Made by a program: the position numbers and the translations under genes
NCBI GenBank assembly: GCA_963799975.1
Contig: CAWCZF010000006.1
Span: 372,001 to 436,000, forward strand
Direction of reading: 5' to 3'
From: Actinoallomurus sp963799975
GTDB lineage: Bacteria > Actinomycetota > Actinomycetes > Streptosporangiales > Streptosporangiaceae
Length of the DNA: 64,000 bases
Notes under the pieces: model-generated
Told to the model about the DNA's origin: nothing
What the model saw: only the letters and a program-made list of their open reading frames with translations
Database searches by the model: none
Shown here: piece by piece, positions 1-8,914 of the stretch
Layout: each line of letters opens with the position of its first letter
Position numbering within the stretch: position 1 is the first letter of the stretch

Positions 1-408
1 TACCCGGGGAGGGGCCGCCTGACACGGAGGAATGTCGGCGTCCGGCGAGGGCTCGGCCCCGCCGACCAGCTGGGTCTGGATCGCGACGCTCGCCAGCGAC
101 ATCACCAGCGACACGTCCGACTCGGTGTCCAGCCGGACGCGCACCCAGCCGCCGCCGGGCGTGAGGAAGACGCGGCCAGAACTCAGGAGCGCGTCGCCGA
201 GCCGGGCGACGACCGGCCGCGTGAGGTACAACTCGACCTCGTCGCCGCCGTGCAGGTGCACGATCTGGGTGCCCGGACGGCTCGCACCGGCGGAGAAACC
301 GGTGCCGACACCGCACTCGGCCCGGTCGGCGCGTACGGCCGGCCAGGTGTCGAGCTGTGTCGTGAGGCGCCCGGCCAGGGATTCGGACGCCGGCTCGCGC
401 GTGCTCAT
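1..408 (-). CDS. DUF5519 (luciferase-domain) protein, 3' end beyond window
   Basis: This gene is read on the minus strand from an ATG at 408 and stays open to the left edge, so only about 136 N-terminal residues are seen. The translation starts MSTREPASESLAGRL and contains TQIVHLHGGDEVELYLTR, followed by a GGGWVRVRL segment. That order (I-HLHG, then a GW-vrvr strand) is the signature of the small actinobacterial DUF5519 or luciferase-domain family, whose biochemical role is not established. The family name should not be taken to mean light emission. It is divergent from the PemK-like gene at 657, and the 248 bp between them include an A/T-rich stretch near 535-565 that may hold promoters. The end of the protein cannot be judged. 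Confidence 0.6.
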   Translation of the reverse strand, partial: MSTREPASESLAGRLTTQLDTWPAVRADRAECGVGTGFSAGASRPGTQIVHLHGGDEVELYLTRPVVARLGDALLSSGRVFLTPGGGWVRVRLDTESDVSLVMSLASVAIQTQLVGGAEPSPDADIPPCQAAPPRV

Positions 409-656
409 GACGCGCGTGCCCACGGAATGTCGACCATGGCCGGACGCCGCCGAGCCGTCGATCCTGTTACCAGCACGTCATCTCCGAGGGGCTTGGTGCT
501 GCCGGTCAACGCGAGGTTCTGGTCGTCTGGAGTTTACCGGGTGACAACCTATATTTCGGATAATCGACGCGAACTGGCAGGGGTGTCGTACGGGGGACTC
601 GGAGGGCGGAACGGGGACAGGCAAGGCCCGTGCGACGGCGGCGGTAGGCTGCGCGG

Positions 657-1103
657 ATGTTCGATCATGGCGAGGCGTCGAGGCCGGAGCGCGGCGCGGT
701 ACGTGAGACCTACAGCGCCGAGCGGGCGGCGACCCTGGAGTACTCCCCGGATCTGGACGGGCTGGCCGATCCCGGTGAGATCGTCTGGGCCTGGGTGCCG
801 TACGAGGAGGATCCCGAGCGCGGCAAGGACCGGCCGCTGCTGGTCGTGGGCCGCCACGGCCGCAGTCTGCTGGCGATGATGCTGTCGAGCCGCCGCCACG
901 ACGACTCCGCCGAGTGGCTCGACCTCGGCTCCGGCGCGTGGGACCGGGAGGGCCGCGAGTCCTACCTGCGCCTGGACCGGGTGTTCGCGCTGGGCGAGGA
1001 CGACATCCGCCGGGAGGGCGCGGTGCTGAGCGCGGACCGGTTCGCCCAGGTCGCGTCGGTGCTCGTGCGGACACACGGCTGGCGGCCCACGCGCGCGGAC
1101 TAG
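657..1103 (+). CDS. PemK/MazF-like toxin-fold protein, no visible antitoxin
   Basis: The protein has 148 residues. After a short N-terminal extension it reads GEIVWAWVPYEEDPERGKDRP, then LLVVGRHG, a LSS strand, GSGAWDREGRESYLRLDRV and IRREGAVL. This is the conserved layout of actinobacterial PemK/MazF-family proteins, an SH3-like barrel related to mRNA interferases of type II toxin-antitoxin systems. The GKDRP loop and the LDRV strand are the most telling elements. No small antitoxin ORF precedes or follows it: the upstream 248 bp are non-coding and the next gene, at 1722, is convergent. It may therefore be a solitary family member with a different role. The family assignment is good; toxin activity is unproven. 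Confidence 0.65.
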   Translation: MFDHGEASRPERGAVRETYSAERAATLEYSPDLDGLADPGEIVWAWVPYEEDPERGKDRPLLVVGRHGRSLLAMMLSSRRHDDSAEWLDLGSGAWDREGRESYLRLDRVFALGEDDIRREGAVLSADRFAQVASVLVRTHGWRPTRAD

Positions 1104-1122
1104 GGACGCGTGGGCGCGCGGA

Positions 1123-1722
1123 TCAGCGGTGCTGGAGCGCGTCGAGGGCGACCGCCTGCGCGATGACCAGGCGGCGGTCCAGACGCGGGTCCAGGATGTC
1201 GACGACGTACCGGTCGCGCAGCCCGAACCGCTTGTCCACCTTGAACGTCTCCTGGTCGCCGGCGGTGAAGTCGAAGTGGTACGGCCAGGCGAACGGCAGG
1301 TTGTCCACGTACGGGAGGAAGTCCCAGACGCGGCGCAGGATGGCGACCGCCTTGTTGCGCTCGGACCCGGTCGTCACGCCGAGCCCCGGCTGCTCCAGGT
1401 GCCAGGTCGAGGCGAGCAGCGACGCGCGGAAGTCCTTGCGGAACAGCCCGATCGGCTGCCCGTTCGGGTCGGTCACGTCGTAGGTGGCCGCGAGGTCGAG
1501 CCGCTTGCGCGCCTTGAAGCCGAACAGGGCGTACTGCTTGCCGTCGTCGGTGTAGACGGTCACCTGCTCCTTGAAGGACATCCGCTTCTGCTGCGCGAAC
1601 GCCACCAACTCGCCCTCTGAGCCGCCCGGGCCCTCCGTGTGCACCTCGTACTGGTTGACCATCAGCCGTACGCGTTGCCGTACGAGCAGCCGCCGCTGGG
1701 TCTGAAGGGTCGCTAGGTCCAT
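1123..1722 (-). CDS. LURP-one-related / scramblase-like protein
   Basis: I start the protein at the ATG at 1722 (MDLATLQTQRRLLVRQR), giving about 199 residues rather than the longer open frame to 1773. The body shows a string of beta strands: VRLMVNQYEVHTE, LVAFAQQKRMSFKEQVTVYTD, ALFGFKARK, YDVTDPNGQPIGLFRKDF, and later PFAWPYHFDF, FGLRDRYVVDI and DRRLVIAQAVALDALQ. This looks like the tubby-like 12-strand barrel of LURP-one-related (phospholipid-scramblase-like) proteins that occur singly in actinomycetes. Function is unknown; there is no catalytic motif. It lies downstream of the kinase gene on the same strand with a gap of about 70 bp and could be co-transcribed with it. Confidence 0.6.
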   Translation of the reverse strand: MDLATLQTQRRLLVRQRVRLMVNQYEVHTEGPGGSEGELVAFAQQKRMSFKEQVTVYTDDGKQYALFGFKARKRLDLAATYDVTDPNGQPIGLFRKDFRASLLASTWHLEQPGLGVTTGSERNKAVAILRRVWDFLPYVDNLPFAWPYHFDFTAGDQETFKVDKRFGLRDRYVVDILDPRLDRRLVIAQAVALDALQHR

Positions 1723-1794
1723 GGGGGTATCCGATCTTTGCGCGGTCGGGTCGAGTGGCGGGCAAAGGTACACGAACGGCCCGGATCGCGTGGA

Positions 1795-4107
1795 TCAGCC
1801 GATGGTGTCCGGCGGGACGGGCGCGGGCGGCGACGGCGTGGGTGACGGCGTCGGCGTCGGGGGCGGCGAGGACGTGTGCGTCGGGTGCGGCGAGCCCGGA
1901 GAGTGGGAGTGGGCCGGCCGGCTCGACGCGCTCGGCTTGGGCCGCTGCGTGTGCGGCGCGGCGGCGGCGAGCGGGGGAGCCGGAGTACGGCGCGCGCCGG
2001 CGGCCGGCGGCCGGTGCGGCCGGTGGGTGCGCGCGCTCGGCACCGGCTGGATCGGCGCCGGGGAGTCGAGCGGGCCCGGCCCCTGCGTGACGACCGGGCC
2101 GTCCGGCTCGGCCTGCGTGCCGCGCCCACTCCCGGTGCCGGCCACGGCGATGACGGTGGCGAGTACGGCCACGAGCGCGGCCGGCGCGGTGATCATGGCG
2201 ACCGTCCGCAGCCGCCGCGGACGCCGCTCGGCCGGGTCCGCCGCCGCACCCTCGGCGTACTCGGCGCGTGGCGGCGCGGCGGTGGCGTAGTCGATCCGGC
2301 GCAGGGGCGGGTCGTCCGCGGCGGCGGGCTCGGCGGCGGCCGGTCTCGTGTCGTCGTCCCACGGGAGGACCTCATCGGCCTCGGCGGCGCGCTCGAGCCG
2401 GCTCGCCGCCGCGAAGAGTTCCTCGGCGGACGGGATCTCGGTGGGGAACGCGGGCGAGCCGTCGGTCGGCAGGGTCTCGGTCAGCGCGGTCTCGGTGAGC
2501 GCCGCCTCGGGCAGCCCGATCTCGGCGGGGTGGGTGGCCGGGTCCGTTCCGGGAGTGTCGGAGGTGCTCCAGGAATGGAGTCCGGCGGTGTCGGCGGAGT
2601 ACCCGGCGTCGCCCGCGGATCCGGCCGCGGTCTCCCAGGGAAGCGCCTCGCCGGTCGTGTCGTGGTGCTCGTCCCAGTGCGGCGCGGACTCGCCGGCGGA
2701 CGCCGGAGAGTCCCATGAGAGCGCCTCTCCCGCCGCCGGGGTGGAGGCGTTCCAGGAGGAGGGCACCTCCTCGGCCGCAGCCGAGGTGTCCCAGGGAAGC
2801 GCCTCGGCGGCGGGGGCGGAGGGCTCCCACGAGGGTGTCGCGCCCTCCGGGGCGGAGGCGTCCCAGGACGGTGCCTCCTCCGCGGGAGCGGTGTGCTCCC
2901 AGGGGAGCGCCGCTCCCTCGGCCGGGGCGGGCTCGGCGGTCTCGAACGCGTAGCGGGCGACGTCGATCGAGGACAGCGGGGCCGTCGGGGCGTCCAGGGC
3001 GGACTCGGCGCGCCACGCCGGCACCTCCGGCAGCGGCGGTGTTCCCCGCGGGCCGGACTCCTCCCTCCACTCCGGACGGTCCCGCCAGTCGGATTCGGCT
3101 TCCCTCTCCGGGGTGTCGTGCCGGTCGAGGTCGTCCTTCCACTCCGGTGTGTCCTGCCGGTCGGATTCGTGCTTCCACTCCGGGGCGTCCTGCCACGCGG
3201 CGTCATCCTGGGCCGCGAGCGCGGCCTGCGGTGCGGGGAGCGACGTGCCGTCGAGGGTCTCCAGGGCGGCCAGGCGGGCGACGATCTCCCCGGCGGACGG
3301 GCGGTCGGCGGGGTCGGCGGCGAGAGCGGCCTCGACCAGCACGCGTACGTGGCCGTCCAGGGCGGCCAGCGCGCTCGGGTCGGCGGCGCTCCGCGGCCCC
3401 GTGCCGTCCGTGTCGAACGGGCTGTGGCCGGTCGCCGCGTATCCGAGGAGGCAGCCCCAGCCGAAGACGTCCGCCGCCGGGCCCGGCGGGTGGCCGCTCA
3501 GGCGTTCCGGCGCGACCCAGCCCGGGCTGTAGGGCACCGCGCCGACCTCGGCCGGCCGCCCCGCGACCGGCGCGTCCTGTGCGATGGAGAAGTCGATCAC
3601 GCGCGGGCCGTCGGCCGCCAGCATCACGTTGGCCGGCTTGAGGTCGCAGTGCACCAGGCCGGCGTCGTGCACGGCGGCGAGGGCACGCGCGAGCGCGGCC
3701 GCCAGCGCCTCCACCTGCTCGGGCTCCAGCGGTCCCAGCACCTCGACGAACTGTTCCAGCGACGGACCCTCGACGTACTCGCTGGCGAGGTACGGCGGCA
3801 CGTGGTCGCTGCCGTCGGAGACCAGCCGGGCCGTGCAGAACGCCGGCAGCCGCCGTACGCAGGCCGCCTCGGTGCGCAGCCACCGCCGGGCCTGGGCCTG
3901 GTCGGCCATGCGCGGGCGCGTCGTCTTGACCGCCACGTGCTCGCCGGCCGGGTCGCGTGCCAGGTAGACGATGCTCGTACCGCCCGCCGACAGCCGCCCC
4001 GTCAGCCGGTGGCCGTCGAGCACCGCCGGATCGTCGGCCTGTAGCGGCTCCGCGCCAGGGGGCAGAATCTCGCCACCGAGTGCCTTCGGTGCGGACGTTC
4101 TCTCCAC
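1795..4107 (-). CDS. Transmembrane Ser/Thr protein kinase with Trp/Asp-rich linker
   Basis: A GTG at 4107 is preceded by GGAAGAGG at good spacing, so I prefer it to the open frame extending to 4266; this gives about 770 residues. The N-terminal Hanks-type kinase domain has the ATP-anchoring Lys near residue 61 (VAVKTT), the catalytic loop HCDLKPAN near 153-160 (Cys replaces the usual Arg of HRD) and IDFS near 171-174 in place of DFG. A long low-complexity region follows, rich in repeats of the type TPEWK, PSWD and ALPWDT. A single membrane segment (about residues 633-657) leads to a Pro/Ser/His-rich extracellular tail without PASTA repeats. It should sense an outside or envelope signal and phosphorylate cytosolic targets. 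The DFS variant is known in active kinases, so loss of activity should not be assumed. Confidence 0.85.
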   Translation of the reverse strand: MERTSAPKALGGEILPPGAEPLQADDPAVLDGHRLTGRLSAGGTSIVYLARDPAGEHVAVKTTRPRMADQAQARRWLRTEAACVRRLPAFCTARLVSDGSDHVPPYLASEYVEGPSLEQFVEVLGPLEPEQVEALAAALARALAAVHDAGLVHCDLKPANVMLAADGPRVIDFSIAQDAPVAGRPAEVGAVPYSPGWVAPERLSGHPPGPAADVFGWGCLLGYAATGHSPFDTDGTGPRSAADPSALAALDGHVRVLVEAALAADPADRPSAGEIVARLAALETLDGTSLPAPQAALAAQDDAAWQDAPEWKHESDRQDTPEWKDDLDRHDTPEREAESDWRDRPEWREESGPRGTPPLPEVPAWRAESALDAPTAPLSSIDVARYAFETAEPAPAEGAALPWEHTAPAEEAPSWDASAPEGATPSWEPSAPAAEALPWDTSAAAEEVPSSWNASTPAAGEALSWDSPASAGESAPHWDEHHDTTGEALPWETAAGSAGDAGYSADTAGLHSWSTSDTPGTDPATHPAEIGLPEAALTETALTETLPTDGSPAFPTEIPSAEELFAAASRLERAAEADEVLPWDDDTRPAAAEPAAADDPPLRRIDYATAAPPRAEYAEGAAADPAERRPRRLRTVAMITAPAALVAVLATVIAVAGTGSGRGTQAEPDGPVVTQGPGPLDSPAPIQPVPSARTHRPHRPPAAGARRTPAPPLAAAAPHTQRPKPSASSRPAHSHSPGSPHPTHTSSPPPTPTPSPTPSPPAPVPPDTIG

Positions 4108-4454
4108 TGGCGCGCCTCTTCCGACCACGTCGATAACTGATCTTATGGGCCATAGATATTGCAACCGGGCAGAGCCGGACGCAACCTGAACGTCACTGTT
4201 CGTGGCATTTTCTATTGATTCGTCACTCCCGGCAGCCCGTGAGCGCCGATGAAGCGGCTCCGGCAAGGCCCTCCGGCCACAGGGCCGAAATGGGACATCA
4301 CGCTGTTAACGGCACGTTCTGACGACTAGCGTTCTCGGCGGTAAAGAGAGGAGTGGCGCGGAGGCGGAGACAGGCCGAGGGCGATCAGCGCGCAGGGGCT
4401 CCGAGACGCCGAGCTGATGGGCCGCCAGGCCGGCGCGAGGATGGGAACCCCCAC
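4108..4454. other. Divergent intergenic region, no gene seen
   Basis: This 347-bp gap separates the kinase gene (minus) from the TolB/amidohydrolase gene (plus). The stretch from about 4130 to 4240 is clearly richer in A and T than its surroundings and probably carries both promoters. An alternative GTG for the downstream gene at 4353 has a purine-rich run touching it, but the Tat signal begins at 4455, so the 5' part reads as untranslated leader. No RNA gene or strong hairpin is apparent. Confidence 0.5.
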
Positions 4455-7400
4455 ATGGCGGACATCAGACGGCGGAGTCTCTTGACGGGCGCGGCCGGAG
4501 CGGCCGGCGCCGCGGCGATCGCGGGAATCGGCGGGGCCGACGCCGCCGCCGTCGCCGCCCCGGCGGAGACCGCACCTCCACGTACGGCCGGCCGTACGCT
4601 GCGGCTGCGCGAGGGCACCGACCTGGCGGCACAGGCGTCGCCGGACGGGCGGCTCATCGCGATCGACCTCGTCGGGGTGCTGTGGGTGCTGCCGGCCTCG
4701 GGCGGACCGGCCCGCAGGCTGACCAGCGACCTGTACGACATCGCCCAGCCCGAGTGGTCGCCGGACGGGCGGTGGATCGCCTTCCAGTCCTACCGCGACG
4801 CCGTCTTCGACATCTGGCTGATCCGGCCGGACGGCTCGGGGCTCCGCCGCCTGACCCGCGGCCCGTACGACCACCGCGAGCCGCGCTTCTCCCCGGATGG
4901 AGAGCGGATCGTCTGCTCCTCCGACCTGACCGGAAGCTACGGCATCCACACGCTGGACGTGGGCACGGGCGCGATCACGCGCGTGGCCGACAGCACGGCC
5001 GAGGAGTACGAGCCGGCGTGGTCGCCGGACGGGACACGCATCGCGTTCGTCGTGGCGGGCACGCGCATCGACGTCGTCGACCTCGGCACCGGGGCGCGTA
5101 CGACGGCGGTGACCGTGCCCGGCGGCCAGGTCGTGCACAACCCGGCCTGGACACCGGATGGCGCGGACCTGGTCTACTCCGTCCTCCTGAACGGCCGCAG
5201 CGAGCTGTGGCGCTCCGGAACGCCGCTGGTGACCGGCGAGGAGGTGTTCCCGTTCCGCGTTTCATGGCAGGGCGCGGACACGTTCGTCTACACCGCCGAC
5301 GGGCGGATCCGGCGGCGGTCGCTCGGCGGAGGCGACCGGCGCGACATCGGCTTCAGCGCCGGCGTCACCGTCGCCGCCCCGGCGTACCGTAAGCGGCGGC
5401 GCGACTTCGACTCGGCCCGGCGGCGGCCGGTCGCCGGCATCGGCAGCCCGGTGCTGTCGCCGGACGGCGAGCAGGTGGCGTTCCGCGCCCTGAACGACGT
5501 CTACACGATGAGGATCGGCCAGGCCCCACGGCCGCTGACCCGCGACCACTGGTGGAAGTCCACTCCCGCCTGGTCGCCGGACGGCCGCTTCCTGTCCTAC
5601 TCCACCGACCGTGCCGGCAAGCTCGACATCTGGATCCGCGACCTGGGCACCGGCGCGGACCGGCGGCTGACCGACCTGCCGAACGCCGCGGCCGTGTCCG
5701 GCACCTGGTCGCGCGACGGCTCCCACCTGGCGTTCCTGGACCAGAACGGGGCGCTCTACACGGTCGAGGTCGCCTCCGGCGACGTACGGCCGATCTTCAC
5801 CGCCACCTTCGAGCCCGGCCGCCCGACCTGGTCGGCCGACGGTAATGTCATCGCGCTCGCGGCGATCAAGCCGTACTCGGCGCGGTACCGCGAGGGCCTG
5901 AGCAAGATCCTCCTGGTCGACGTGCGCACCGGCGCCGGCACGTACGTGGACCCGATGCCCGACCGGTCGATCCAGACCCGCGGCGACGACGGCCCGGTGT
6001 GGTCGCCCGACGGGCGGAAGATGGCGTTCGTCGTGGCGAGCGTGCTGTGGGTGGTCGACGTGCACCCGGACGGTACGCCGGCCGGATCGCCGCGGCAGCT
6101 CACGCGCGAGGTCACCGACGCCGTGAGCTGGAGCGGCGACTCCGCCGAGCTGCTCTACCTGAACAACGGACGGCTGCGCCTCGTCTCCGTCGACGGCACC
6201 CGCACCCGTACCGTCCCGGTGCCGCTGACCTGGGCCAACACGAGGCCGAAGGGCCGCACCGTCGTACGCGCCGCGCGCATGTGGGACGGCAGCGCCCACG
6301 AGCTGCGCCGCGACGTGGACATCGTGGTCGAGGGTCATCACATCGTCGCGGTCGAGCCGCGCGGGCACGCGCGCGGCGGCACCGTGGTCGACGCCGGGGA
6401 CTCGGTGGTGATCCCCGGGCTCGTGGACATGCACAACCACCGCGAGATGCAGGGCTATGAGTACGGCGACCGCCAGGGGCGGCTGTGGCTGTCGCTGGGC
6501 GTCACGACCACCCGCTCGCCCGGCAGCCCGGCGTACCACATGGTGGAGGCACGCGAGTCCTTCCAGTCCGGCGCGCGCGTCGCCCCCCGTTACTTCGCCA
6601 CCGGCGAGGCCGTCGACGGGCCGCGCATCTTCTACAACTTCATGCGCCCCACCTTCGACGAACACCAGCTCGCCCTGGAGCTCGAACGCGCGGGCGCGCT
6701 GGACTATGACCTGATGAAGGCGTACGTGCGGCTGCCGCCCGAGTGGCAGCGGCGGGTGATCGCCTGGGCGCACGAGCGGCACGTGCACGCCACGTCGCAC
6801 TACCACTATCCCGCGACCGGCTTCGGCGGGGACGGCATGGAGCACATCGGGGCGACGAGCCGGTTCGGCTACTCGCGTACGGTGACCGCGCTCGGCACCG
6901 GCTACCAGGACGTCATCGACATCTTCACCGCCTCCGGCGCGGTGCGGACCCCGACGCTGTTCGTCTCGGCGACCCTGTTCCGCGACGACACCTCGCTCGT
7001 CACCGACCGGCGGGTGCGTACGCTCTACCCGCCGTGGGAGTACGCCTCGCTGGAGGCGGCCGTGACGACGGCGCGGACGACCGACCAGACCGTGAACCGG
7101 CAGAACCTCGCCGCGCAGGTCGCCCAGGTCCTCGCCACGGTACGCGGCGGCGGCCGCGTCATCACCGGTACCGACTCGCCGATCGACCACACCGCGGTCA
7201 GCACGCACATGAACCTGCGGGCCCTGGTGAAGTACGGGCTCACTCCGCACGAGGCGCTGACCACGGCCACGCGGGTGCCGGGGGAGTTCCTGGAGGAGCC
7301 GCTCGGCCAGATCAAGCCGGGGATGTACGCCGACCTGGCGTTCCTGGGCGGCGACCCGCTCCGGGACATCGCTCAGGCGGCGAACGTGCGTCAGGTCATG

Positions 7401-7589
7401 GTCAACGGCGTCCTGCACACGGTCGAGGACCTCCTGCTCCCGTTCGCGACCTCCGCCGCGCACGCCGAGGCGGCGCCGCGCGGGCGGATGCTGCCCGGGC
7501 TCGCGGACCATCCGGCGAACGCGAAGTACTGGTGGCACGACCCGCACTACCTGGAGGAGAGCAAACGCTCCTGCTGCGCGGAGACCTGA
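4455..7589 (+). CDS. Tat-exported TolB beta-propeller fused to amidohydrolase
   Basis: I start at the ATG at 4455, where MADIRRRSLLTGAAG forms a twin-arginine signal with a following hydrophobic Ala/Gly stretch; the upstream frame has no signal peptide. The mature part has two halves in about 1044 residues. The first (roughly 50-620) repeats the TolB/PD40 propeller motif with many WSPDGRW, FSPDGE and WTPDG blades. The second is a metal-dependent amidohydrolase: VIPGLVDMHNHRE gives the HxH metal ligands near 660 and 662, later His come from HATSHYHYPATG and MEHIGATS, and TGTDSPID gives the catalytic Asp. Such proteins are secreted hydrolases of unknown substrate, and imidazolonepropionase-like or peptidase activity is possible. 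The gene stands alone with a divergent kinase upstream and a palindromic terminator candidate 30 bp downstream. Confidence 0.85.
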   Translation: MADIRRRSLLTGAAGAAGAAAIAGIGGADAAAVAAPAETAPPRTAGRTLRLREGTDLAAQASPDGRLIAIDLVGVLWVLPASGGPARRLTSDLYDIAQPEWSPDGRWIAFQSYRDAVFDIWLIRPDGSGLRRLTRGPYDHREPRFSPDGERIVCSSDLTGSYGIHTLDVGTGAITRVADSTAEEYEPAWSPDGTRIAFVVAGTRIDVVDLGTGARTTAVTVPGGQVVHNPAWTPDGADLVYSVLLNGRSELWRSGTPLVTGEEVFPFRVSWQGADTFVYTADGRIRRRSLGGGDRRDIGFSAGVTVAAPAYRKRRRDFDSARRRPVAGIGSPVLSPDGEQVAFRALNDVYTMRIGQAPRPLTRDHWWKSTPAWSPDGRFLSYSTDRAGKLDIWIRDLGTGADRRLTDLPNAAAVSGTWSRDGSHLAFLDQNGALYTVEVASGDVRPIFTATFEPGRPTWSADGNVIALAAIKPYSARYREGLSKILLVDVRTGAGTYVDPMPDRSIQTRGDDGPVWSPDGRKMAFVVASVLWVVDVHPDGTPAGSPRQLTREVTDAVSWSGDSAELLYLNNGRLRLVSVDGTRTRTVPVPLTWANTRPKGRTVVRAARMWDGSAHELRRDVDIVVEGHHIVAVEPRGHARGGTVVDAGDSVVIPGLVDMHNHREMQGYEYGDRQGRLWLSLGVTTTRSPGSPAYHMVEARESFQSGARVAPRYFATGEAVDGPRIFYNFMRPTFDEHQLALELERAGALDYDLMKAYVRLPPEWQRRVIAWAHERHVHATSHYHYPATGFGGDGMEHIGATSRFGYSRTVTALGTGYQDVIDIFTASGAVRTPTLFVSATLFRDDTSLVTDRRVRTLYPPWEYASLEAAVTTARTTDQTVNRQNLAAQVAQVLATVRGGGRVITGTDSPIDHTAVSTHMNLRALVKYGLTPHEALTTATRVPGEFLEEPLGQIKPGMYADLAFLGGDPLRDIAQAANVRQVMVNGVLHTVEDLLLPFATSAAHAEAAPRGRMLPGLADHPANAKYWWHDPHYLEESKRSCCAET

Positions 7590-7618
7590 CCGGGGCCGGG
7601 CGGCTCCCGACGCCACGG

Positions 7619-7636
7619 GCGGCCGGCGCCGGCCGC
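7619..7636. terminator. Perfect 18-bp GC palindrome between convergent genes
   Basis: The sequence gcggccggcgccggccgc is its own reverse complement and lies between two convergent stop codons (7589 and 7676). It can fold as a 7-bp stem with a 4-nt loop in either transcript. There is no T-tract, which is common for actinomycete terminators. A bidirectional terminator is the simplest reading. Confidence 0.4.
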
Positions 7637-7673
7637 GAACCGGACGCCGCGGCCGGCCCGTGCCGAGCCGTGG

Positions 7674-8471
7674 TCACCGGGTTAACTCGCGGTCCGGGCG
7701 CAGCAGGGGATGCCGGGCGGCGACCGTGCGCAGGCTCTCCGGCGGCGGCCCGGTGGGCACGTACTCCAGGCCGATCCCGCCCTGGTACCCGGCCTCGGCC
7801 AGCGCCGTCAGCAGTACGGCGAGCTCGGCCGCCGTGGGCTCGTGCCGCCCCGGGAAGCCGGCGACCTGCACGTGGCGGATCCGGCGGCGCGCCACGGCGA
7901 CCGCGGTGGACACGTCGTCGCCCATCGCGGCCACGTGGTAGGCGTCGAACTGGAGCGCGACCGCCTCGTGGTCGACCTGGTCGATCAGGTCCAGGACGTC
8001 GGTGACGCGCGGCAGCAGGTAGCCGGGCACGTCGCGGTCGTTGACCGGCTCGACGACGAGCGTACGGCCGTCGCGCGCGGCCAGGTCGGCGGCCCAGCGC
8101 AGGTTGCCGGTCAGGCACCAGAGCTGCTCGCCGCGCGTGCGCCCCGGCAGCAGGCGGCCGGCCAGCACGTTGACGAGCGGGCAGTCGAGCTCGACGGCCA
8201 GGTCCAGCGCCTGTCGCAGCCGGAGCCGCCAGAGCGGGGTGAACCGCGGGTCGTTGCCGTAGCCGCGTTCGCCCGCGGCGAGGTCGCCGGCGTCCATGTT
8301 CGCCAGCGCGACGCGCACGCCCGCGTCGCGTACGAGCCGGCCGACCTCGGCGGGCGGCAGCGGCGGCCAGGGGAACTCCACCCGGGCGAATCCCGCCTCC
8401 GCCGCCGCGGCGAACCGGTCCGGCCACGGCAGCCCGGCGAACACCAGCCCGAGGTTGATGACCGGATACAT
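7674..8471 (-). CDS. Hydroxypyruvate-isomerase-like sugar isomerase
   Basis: The protein of about 265 residues starts MYPVINLGLVFAGLPWPDR and folds as an AP-endonuclease-2-like TIM barrel. Typical pieces are EAGFARVEFPWP, the metal-ligand Glu in LVVEPVNDRDVPGY, LQFDAYHVAAMGDD, RIRHVQVAGFPGRHEP and the terminal Glu in GGIGLEYVPTG. This order and length match hydroxypyruvate isomerase (Hyi) and related 2-oxo-tetronate isomerases, which act in glyoxylate or tetronate catabolism. No kinase, dehydrogenase or glyoxylate carboligase gene is next to it, so the exact substrate is open. Its ATG at 8471 overlaps the stop of a small 69-codon ORF (TGATG), suggesting translational coupling. Confidence 0.75.
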   Translation of the reverse strand: MYPVINLGLVFAGLPWPDRFAAAAEAGFARVEFPWPPLPPAEVGRLVRDAGVRVALANMDAGDLAAGERGYGNDPRFTPLWRLRLRQALDLAVELDCPLVNVLAGRLLPGRTRGEQLWCLTGNLRWAADLAARDGRTLVVEPVNDRDVPGYLLPRVTDVLDLIDQVDHEAVALQFDAYHVAAMGDDVSTAVAVARRRIRHVQVAGFPGRHEPTAAELAVLLTALAEAGYQGGIGLEYVPTGPPPESLRTVAARHPLLRPDRELTR

Positions 8472-8680
8472 CAGCCGGCCCCGGCCCGTGGACGCCCATG
8501 GCGGGCGGCCGCGGCCGCCCGCCGCGGCGGGGCCGGCAGAAGGCCCGCCGCCTCGGGACGTACGGACGCCCGGACCACGCCCACACCGGCCGTGGCACGT
8601 TCGCGCAGGCCGGCCGTGGCGCGTGCGGCGAGGACGGCCGGGCCCGGCGGGGCGCTCGTCCGCTCGCCGCTGCTCGCCAC
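8471..8680 (-). CDS. Small Ala/Arg-rich ORF coupled to the isomerase gene
   Basis: A GTG at 8680 is preceded by a strong AGGAGG, giving a 69-residue product (VASSGERTSAPPGPAVL...) whose TGA overlaps the ATG of the downstream isomerase. The protein is low-complexity Ala/Arg/Pro and has no recognisable domain. It may be a leader ORF, the shortened remnant of a regulator, or chance; the ribosome binding site is the main argument for translation. The remaining 230 bp up to the cupin gene at 8915 show nothing beyond a TTGTC...GACAA inverted pair near 8708-8723. Confidence 0.3.
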   Translation of the reverse strand: MASSGERTSAPPGPAVLAARATAGLRERATAGVGVVRASVRPEAAGLLPAPPRRAAAAARHGRPRAGAG

Positions 8681-8914
8681 GCGTCCTCCTCACCATTCGC
8701 CGGGAGTTGTCAATACCCGGACAATCCACATTCGACACGGTGACGCCGCCGTCGCTGCGCGCTAGGGCCGGCGCCTGCGTCGAAACCCTGGAGACGACCG
8801 CGCACGGACTCCAGAGGCGGGCCGATCGCTCGCGCGGGCCGCCCGAACCGGTACAGCGAATCCGGCCACGACCGGTCTGGAGATCTGGACCGGTGGCTCC
8901 CTAGCCTGACGGGT

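Noticed and set aside
5262..7616. Very long minus-strand open frames opposite the propeller gene, glycosidases and PKS
   Set aside because: These are shadow frames caused by high GC; the translations are Arg/Gly/His-rich without domains, whereas the opposite strand encodes clear families.
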